Origin: Nocardia alni
Lineage (GTDB): Bacteria; Actinomycetota; Actinomycetes; Mycobacteriales; Mycobacteriaceae
Length of the DNA stretch: 64,000 nt
Assembly (NCBI RefSeq): GCF_019038435.1
Contig: NZ_JAGPOX010000010.1
Span: 1-64,000 of the forward strand
Direction of reading: 5' to 3'
In this document: positions 58,981 through 64,000 of the stretch, in pieces
How the letters are laid out: each line of letters starts with the position of its first letter
Numbering within the stretch: the first letter of the stretch is position 1
Made by a program: the position numbers and the translations under genes
The notes under the pieces: generated by a model
What the model saw: the letters and a program-made list of their open reading frames with translations, nothing else
Database searches by the model: none
What the model was told of the DNA's origin: nothing

Positions 58981-61250
58981 CGGCCGATCGCGGTCGCTGC
59001 CGACTGCTCGTGCGCGGTGTCGTGCAGGGCGTCGGATTCCGGCCGTTCGTCTACAGTACGGCTGCCGAATTGGCGCTCACCGGCAGCGTTGCCAACGACA
59101 GCGCCGGGGTGATCATCGATATCGAGGGCGCGCCCGCCGCAGTGGACGAGTTCACCGCCCGGCTGCGGCACCGGCCGCCGCCGCTGGCGGTGATCGAATC
59201 GATCGAACGCACCGAACTTCCTGTGCGCGGCGGCACCGGTTTCCGCATCGCCGGCACCACCCGTGGCGGCGGTCGCACGCTGGCATCTCCGGATGTAGCG
59301 ATCTGTGCCGACTGCGCCCGCGAGCTGATCGATCCCACCGACCGCCGGTACCGCCACCCGTTCATCAACTGCACCAACTGCGGCCCCCGATTCACGATCA
59401 TCGCGAGCCTCCCGTACGACCGCGACCGGACCTCGATGGCCGATTTCGCGATGTGCGAGCGATGCGCCCGCGAGTACCACGATCCCGCCGACCGCCGCTT
59501 CCACGCCCAGCCGATCGCCTGCCCGGACTGCGGGCCCACACTGACCTATTCCGTTCCGGGAACGGCTGATCCGCTCGCGGCCGCACGAAAGATGCTGCGC
59601 GACGGCGGAGTCATCGCGGTCAAGGGCATCGGTGGATACCACCTGGCCTGCGCCGCGGACAACGAGGACGCGGTCGCGACCCTGCGCACCAGAAAACGCC
59701 GCGGCGACAAGCCCTTCGCCGTCATGGTCCCCGATCTGGACACCGCACGCACGATCGCGCGGATCGATGACGCCGCCGCTGCGGCACTCGGCGGCCCGCA
59801 GCGCCCGATCATGCTGCTACCGCGTGGAACTCGAACGCTCGCGCCGTCCGTGGCCCCCGGAAACCGTGACCTCGGCGTATTACTCGCCTACACCCCACTG
59901 CACCTGCTGCTGTTCGGGCTGCCCGGCGATCCGCCCGGCCCCGACGTTCTCGTGATGACCTCGGCCAATCTCGGCGGCGAACCGATCTGCTACACCGACG
60001 ACGATGCCGCACAACGCCTTCCGGGGCTGGCCGAGGCCGTCCTCGGCCACGATCGCCGGATCCTGGTGCCCTGCGACGATTCGGTGATCCGGCTCGTCGA
60101 CGGCGAGGAACTGCCGATCCGCCGCTCTCGCGGCTACGCACCACTACCGCTGTCCCTGCCGATGCCCGTCGCACCCACCGTCGCTGTCGGCGCGGACGTG
60201 AAGAACACCTGCGCGGTCGCCGACGGGCGCTACGCCTGGCTGAGCCAGCACATCGGCGACATGGACGACCTGGCCACCCTGCGCGCCTTCGAGGCCGCCG
60301 AGCGGCATCTCGAGGAGCTGACCGGAGTACGACCGGAGCGCCTGGCCGCCGACGAGCACCCGGGCTACCGTTCCAGCGCGTGGGCCCGCCGCGCCGCCGC
60401 CGGACGGCCCGTCCACACGATTCAGCATCACCATGCCCACATCGCCGCGGTGATGGGCGAGCACGGCCTGCCCGACACGGCAACCGTCACCGGAATCGCC
60501 TTCGACGGAACGGGGTTCGGATCCGACGGCGCGATCTGGGGCGGGGAGGTGCTCGCCGCCGGCTACAAAGGCTTCCGCCGCCTCGCGCACCTGGCCTATG
60601 TGCCGCTGCCCGGCGGAGACGCGAGCGTGCATCGGCCCTACCGGATGGCCCTTACACATCTGTACGCGGCCGGCATCGAGTGGTCGCAGTCCATTCCATC
60701 GGTGGCGGCATGCCCATCCGATGAGCGCCGGGTGCTGCTGCACCAGCTGGAAACCGGGCTGGGATGCGTGCCTACCTCGAGCATGGGCAGACTCTTCGAC
60801 GCGGTGGCCTCCCTGGCCGGGGTGCGACAGGTGGCCGACTACGAGGCCCAGGCCGCCATTGAGCTGGAGGGCCTGTCGCGCGATATCGAGCCCGGTCCCG
60901 CCTACTGCTTCGCGATCATCGGCGCGGACTCCGAGGGAGTGTCGCGCATCGATCCCGCGCCCGTGTGCGCCGCGGTGGTGGCCGATATCGCCACCGGTGC
61001 GGGCGCGGGCCTGATCGGCGCCCGGTTCCACGCCGGCGTCGCGGACCTGATCGTCGAACTCGCGCACCGCTTCGGCGAGCCGGACGTACCGGTGGCCCTG
61101 TCCGGCGGGGTCTTCCAGAATGCCCTGCTGCTCTCGTTGGCGCGTAAAAAGCTACAGGAGAAGGGATTCCACGTCATCACCCATCGCAGAGTGCCGCCCA
61201 ACGACGGCGGCCTCGCACTCGGGCAGCTGCTGGCTGCCGGGGCGCGCTGA
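58977..61250 (+). CDS. hypF: Carbamoyltransferase HypF
   Basis: A 757-residue protein that makes the CN ligand precursor by transferring a carbamoyl group to HypE. In order: acylphosphatase-like domain (residues 5-95, RCRLLVRGVVQGVGFRPFVY), four CxxC zinc-finger pairs at about residues 110-185 (CADC, CTNC, CERC, CPDC), a YrdC-like domain (about 200-375, KGIGGYHLACAADNEDAVAT) and a Kae1-like domain (about 395-757) with QHHHAHIAAVM and ALSGGVFQNALL. Length is normal and no key motif is missing. It starts at the ATGA overlap with the preceding mini-frame. Confidence 0.95.
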   Translation: MTADRGRCRLLVRGVVQGVGFRPFVYSTAAELALTGSVANDSAGVIIDIEGAPAAVDEFTARLRHRPPPLAVIESIERTELPVRGGTGFRIAGTTRGGGRTLASPDVAICADCARELIDPTDRRYRHPFINCTNCGPRFTIIASLPYDRDRTSMADFAMCERCAREYHDPADRRFHAQPIACPDCGPTLTYSVPGTADPLAAARKMLRDGGVIAVKGIGGYHLACAADNEDAVATLRTRKRRGDKPFAVMVPDLDTARTIARIDDAAAAALGGPQRPIMLLPRGTRTLAPSVAPGNRDLGVLLAYTPLHLLLFGLPGDPPGPDVLVMTSANLGGEPICYTDDDAAQRLPGLAEAVLGHDRRILVPCDDSVIRLVDGEELPIRRSRGYAPLPLSLPMPVAPTVAVGADVKNTCAVADGRYAWLSQHIGDMDDLATLRAFEAAERHLEELTGVRPERLAADEHPGYRSSAWARRAAAGRPVHTIQHHHAHIAAVMGEHGLPDTATVTGIAFDGTGFGSDGAIWGGEVLAAGYKGFRRLAHLAYVPLPGGDASVHRPYRMALTHLYAAGIEWSQSIPSVAACPSDERRVLLHQLETGLGCVPTSSMGRLFDAVASLAGVRQVADYEAQAAIELEGLSRDIEPGPAYCFAIIGADSEGVSRIDPAPVCAAVVADIATGAGAGLIGARFHAGVADLIVELAHRFGEPDVPVALSGGVFQNALLLSLARKKLQEKGFHVITHRRVPPNDGGLALGQLLAAGAR

Positions 61251-61270
61251 GCGGAAGGAAGGAAAAGATC

Positions 61271-61579
61271 ATGTGCCTGGCAGTCCCGGGAAGAGTGCTC
61301 GAACTCTACGACCGCGACGACACTCTGATGTCGGTGGTCGATTTCGGCGGCGTACACAAAGACGTCTGCCTGCAATATATTCCGGATGCCGACGTGGGCG
61401 ACTACGTCGTCGTCCATGTCGGCTTCGCCATTCAGCGTCTCGACGAGGAGTCGGCGCTGCGCACGCTGGCCGAGTTCGAACATCTCGGCGTGCTGAAGGA
61501 GGAGTTCGGCGACGGGTTCGCTCGCGCGGCCCGCCAGGCCGGGCTGCCCGATCCCACTGCTCCGTCCTCGCGACAATGA
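61271..61579 (+). CDS. HypC/HupF-type chaperone (second copy)
   Basis: A 102-residue HypC with the MCLAVPGRVLELYD start and the Cys2 ligand. It has VVDFGGVHKDVCLQYIPDAD and the long helix DEESALRTLAEFEHLGVLKE, and extends about 15 residues longer than the first copy. It directly precedes hypD, with which it would form the HypC-HypD scaffold where Fe(CN)2CO is assembled. Confidence 0.92.
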   Translation: MCLAVPGRVLELYDRDDTLMSVVDFGGVHKDVCLQYIPDADVGDYVVVHVGFAIQRLDEESALRTLAEFEHLGVLKEEFGDGFARAARQAGLPDPTAPSSRQ

Positions 61580-61588
61580 GGTGAACCG

Positions 61589-62701
61589 ATGAAATACCTG
61601 GACGAATTCAGCAATCCCGAGCTGGCCCAGCGCCTGCTCGAACGCATCCGCGCCACCACGACGCGACGGTGGGCCATCATGGAAGTCTGTGGCGGCCAAA
61701 CACATTCGATCATCCGTCACGGCATCGATCAGCTGCTGCCCGATCAGATCGAGATGATCCACGGCCCGGGCTGTCCGGTATGCGTCACGCCGCTCGAGAT
61801 CATCGACAAGGCGCTGGAGATCGCCGCGCAACCCGGGGTGATCTTCTGCTCCTTCGGCGACATGCTGCGTGTGCCCGGCAGTTCCAAGGATCTGTTCCGG
61901 GTCAAGAGCGAGGGCGGCGATGTGCGCGTGGTGTATTCACCACTGGACGCGCTCACCATCGCCGGACAGAATCCGGACAAGCAGGTGGTGTTCTTCGGCA
62001 TCGGATTCGAGACCACCGCCCCCGCCAACGCGATGACGGTGTTCCAGGCGCAGCGACTGGGTATCGAGAACTTCTCGCTGCTGGTCTCGCACGTCCTGGT
62101 TCCGCCGGCCATCGCCGCCATCATGGAATCACCGGACTGCCGGGTGCAGGCGTTCCTCGCCGCCGGGCATGTCTGCTCGGTGATGGGTACAAATGAGTAT
62201 CCACCGCTGGCGGAGAAATACCGGGTTCCGATGGTGGTCACCGGATTCGAGCCCCTGGATATCCTCGAGGGCATCCGGCGCACGGTGATTCAGCTGGAGG
62301 AGGGTCGCCACGAGCTGGAGAACGCCTATCCGCGTGCGGTGTCGGCCGCGGGCAATCCGGCCGCGCAGGCGATGCTCGAGGACGTGTTCGAGGTGACCGA
62401 TCGGGCCTGGCGCGGCATCGGCGTGATTCCGCGCAGTGGGTGGCGGTTGTCGCCGCGGTACCGCGACTACGACGCCGAATACCGGTTCAGCGTGCAGGAC
62501 GTGCACACCGAGGAGTCTTCGATCTGCCGCTCCGGCGAGGTGCTGCAGGGGCTGATCAAGCCGACCGACTGCGCGGCGTTCGGCACCAAGTGCACGCCCC
62601 GTAATCCGTTGGGCGCCACCATGGTGTCCTCCGAAGGAGCCTGCGCCGCCTACTACCTGTACCGGCGGCTGGATCAACCCGCGGAGGTGGCTCATGCTTG
62701 A
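61589..62701 (+). CDS. hypD: Hydrogenase maturation protein HypD
   Basis: A 370-residue scaffold protein on which Fe(CN)2CO is assembled. Characteristic motifs are [33 protein letters not shown] (CPVC), [28 protein letters not shown] and [12 protein letters not shown], and a C-terminal Fe-S motif region including [20 protein letters not shown] and [12 protein letters not shown]. Its stop overlaps the hypE start by eight bases. Confidence 0.95.
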   Translation: MKYLDEFSNPELAQRLLERIRATTTRRWAIMEVCGGQTHSIIRHGIDQLLPDQIEMIHGPGCPVCVTPLEIIDKALEIAAQPGVIFCSFGDMLRVPGSSKDLFRVKSEGGDVRVVYSPLDALTIAGQNPDKQVVFFGIGFETTAPANAMTVFQAQRLGIENFSLLVSHVLVPPAIAAIMESPDCRVQAFLAAGHVCSVMGTNEYPPLAEKYRVPMVVTGFEPLDILEGIRRTVIQLEEGRHELENAYPRAVSAAGNPAAQAMLEDVFEVTDRAWRGIGVIPRSGWRLSPRYRDYDAEYRFSVQDVHTEESSICRSGEVLQGLIKPTDCAAFGTKCTPRNPLGATMVSSEGACAAYYLYRRLDQPAEVAHA

Positions 62702-63773
62702 GCAGGCCGGAACACAGCCGGTGACGATAGACGCGGGGAGCTGGGTATGCCCACTGCCGCTGCGTGATTCGCCGACCATCGTGATGGCGCACGGTGGCGG
62801 CGGCGCGATGTCGGGCGAGCTGATCGAGCACCTTTTCCTGCCCGCGTTCGGCGCTGCCGCCGACGCCGGGCTGGGCGATGCGGCGGTCATCGAAGTGGAC
62901 GGCGCCCGACTGGCCTTCTCGACCGACTCGTTCGTGGTGAAGCCGCTGGTATTCCCCGGCGGCACCATCGGCGAGCTGGCCGTCAACGGCACGGTCAACG
63001 ACCTCGCCATGATGGGCGCGCGGCCGCTGGTGCTGTCCACCGCATTCATCCTCGAGGAGGGCACCGCGCTGGCCGAGATCGCCCGGATCGCAGAACATCT
63101 CGGCACCGCGGCCGTCGCGGCGGGAGTGAAGCTGGTGACCGGCGATACGAAGGTCGTCGACGCCGGCCACGGAGACGGCATTTTCATCAATACCGCTGGA
63201 ATCGGCGTGGTGCCCGCGGGTGTCGACATCGAGCCGCGGCGCGCCCGGTCCGGCGACGTCGTGCTGATCAGCGGTGACATCGGTGTGCACGGCATCGCGG
63301 TGATGAGCTGCCGGGAAGGCCTCGAGTTCGGCACGACCGTACTCAGCGATTCCGCCCCGCTGCACGGCCTGGTCGCCGCGGTCCTGGACGCCGGCGCCGA
63401 CATCCACGTGCTGCGCGACCCGACCCGCGGCGGTGTCGCGGCCGCGCTGAACGAGATCGCGAAACTCGCGAATGTCGGTGTACGCCTGGATGAACGAGCG
63501 CTGCCGATCCCGAGTGCCGTCCGAGACGCCTGCGGCCTGCTGGGCCTGGATCCGCTCTACGTCGCCAACGAGGGCAAAGCGGTCGCCTTCGTCGCCCCGG
63601 ACGACGCCGATCGCGCACTCGAGGCGATGCGGGCACACCCCCTCGGCGCACGAGCACAAGCGATCGGCGTCTGTGTAGACGAGCACCCCGGCATGGTGGT
63701 CGCCAGGACCGCACTCGGCGGTACCCGTGTAGTGGACCTGCCTGCGGGCGAACAACTTCCGCGAATCTGCTGA
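62694..63773 (+). CDS. hypE: Hydrogenase maturation protein HypE
   Basis: A 359-residue PurM-like enzyme that dehydrates the thiocarboxamide on its C-terminal Cys to thiocyanate for the CN ligands. It has [20 protein letters not shown], the [16 protein letters not shown]-site motif, [15 protein letters not shown] and the obligatory C-terminal end LPRIC. Both functional termini are intact. Last hyp gene of the locus. Confidence 0.95.
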   Translation: MLEQAGTQPVTIDAGSWVCPLPLRDSPTIVMAHGGGGAMSGELIEHLFLPAFGAAADAGLGDAAVIEVDGARLAFSTDSFVVKPLVFPGGTIGELAVNGTVNDLAMMGARPLVLSTAFILEEGTALAEIARIAEHLGTAAVAAGVKLVTGDTKVVDAGHGDGIFINTAGIGVVPAGVDIEPRRARSGDVVLISGDIGVHGIAVMSCREGLEFGTTVLSDSAPLHGLVAAVLDAGADIHVLRDPTRGGVAAALNEIAKLANVGVRLDERALPIPSAVRDACGLLGLDPLYVANEGKAVAFVAPDDADRALEAMRAHPLGARAQAIGVCVDEHPGMVVARTALGGTRVVDLPAGEQLPRIC

Positions 63774-64000
63774 CGGTTCGTCGAGCAGGTGACGGGGGAA
63801 GGAGGTGGATGCGAGAGCTCGGTCCGTGGATCTGCTGATTGGCTCGTGGAGAAGAGGAGCGAGGATGCGAATGGCGGGACCTGGTGGTGGATCTGATTGC
63901 GTTCGGCCGACTCTCTGTTGATCGAGTCGTTTGAGCGGAAGTTCCGGCGGGGCACGGGATTCGGTGCCGGATCAGCTGGTAGGCAGGATTCGGACGTGCT
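63774..64000. other. Region downstream of hypE
   Basis: No complete gene. The sequence has purine-rich runs (GGGGGAAGGAGGTGG, GGAGAAGAGGAGCG) like ribosome-binding sites and the low-complexity, short-repeat character seen at other gene junctions here. The next gene presumably begins beyond the edge. Confidence 0.35.

Noticed and set aside
1..64000. CRISPR arrays, insertion sequences or prophage
   Set aside because: No regular repeat-spacer series, transposase, integrase or phage structural gene was recognised anywhere in the window. The repeated elements found are operators or in-frame coding repeats.

Overview
The window is 64 kb of high-GC DNA with frequent GTG starts, tight stop/start overlaps, many TetR/GntR regulators, short-chain dehydrogenases, an acyl-CoA ligase and a group 1h (formerly group 5) [NiFe] hydrogenase locus. 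This points to a Nocardia- or Rhodococcus-like actinobacterium. The genus is an inference; no rRNA or housekeeping marker is present.

Layout. 1-3.4 kb: the end of a YufO/YufP/YufQ-type nucleoside ABC transporter, with its genes joined by two odd spacer reading frames. 3.5-7.2 kb: a coupled operon of hydroxyethylthiazole kinase, flavin monooxygenase, sulfurtransferase and GntR regulator. 7.3-13.3 kb: a TetR/epimerase pair with four operator repeats, an enoyl-CoA hydratase-like gene, a TenA-like gene, a stand-alone alanyl-tRNA synthetase core, a SnoaL-like gene, a glyoxalase remnant and a small protein with a C-terminal RHIM/amyloid-like motif. 13.3-19.2 kb: carotenoid oxygenase, a YciI/ECF42 sigma pair with its promoter, a DHFR-like gene and an EthR-like TetR/SDR pair. 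19.3-24.4 kb: one gene for a 1,689-residue acidic low-complexity protein. 25.5-29.1 kb: a GntR-controlled aromatic operon (flavin reductase, flavin monooxygenase, extradiol dioxygenase). 29.8-31.8 kb: three membrane or secreted proteins, two of which share a 19-residue amyloid-like motif. 32-38.2 kb: FadD/SDR/double-TetR operon, TetR, carbonic anhydrase, ADP-ribosylglycohydrolase. 38.4-39.3 kb: a structured RNA with tRNA T, acceptor and D arms in circularly permuted order (YrlA/Y RNA-like) beside a conserved gene of unknown function. 39.6-49.2 kb: catabolic and regulatory genes. 49.5-63.8 kb: a complete co-directional hydrogenase locus: hypA, hypB, small and large subunits, a NifU/Rieske-like fusion, DUF5947, DUF6084, a repeat-bearing protein, a 39-residue membrane protein, protease, hypC, hypF, hypC, hypD, hypE.

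How the genes work together. The hydrogenase block holds the structural pair, a dedicated endopeptidase, the HypABCDEF cofactor assembly line and the accessory proteins typical of high-affinity H2-oxidising actinobacterial enzymes, so it could scavenge atmospheric H2. The 25.5-29.1 kb operon encodes a reductase, hydroxylase and ring-cleavage dioxygenase acting in sequence. The 3.5-7.2 kb operon could salvage a thiazole or another sulfur-containing compound imported by the upstream transporter.

The most unusual items are the permuted tRNA-like RNA at about 38373-38515 (minus strand), the matched amyloid-like motifs near 30.1 kb, the amyloid-motif protein at 12.9 kb and the giant acidic protein. 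Several operon junctions also carry low-complexity, in-frame, translationally coupled insertions.
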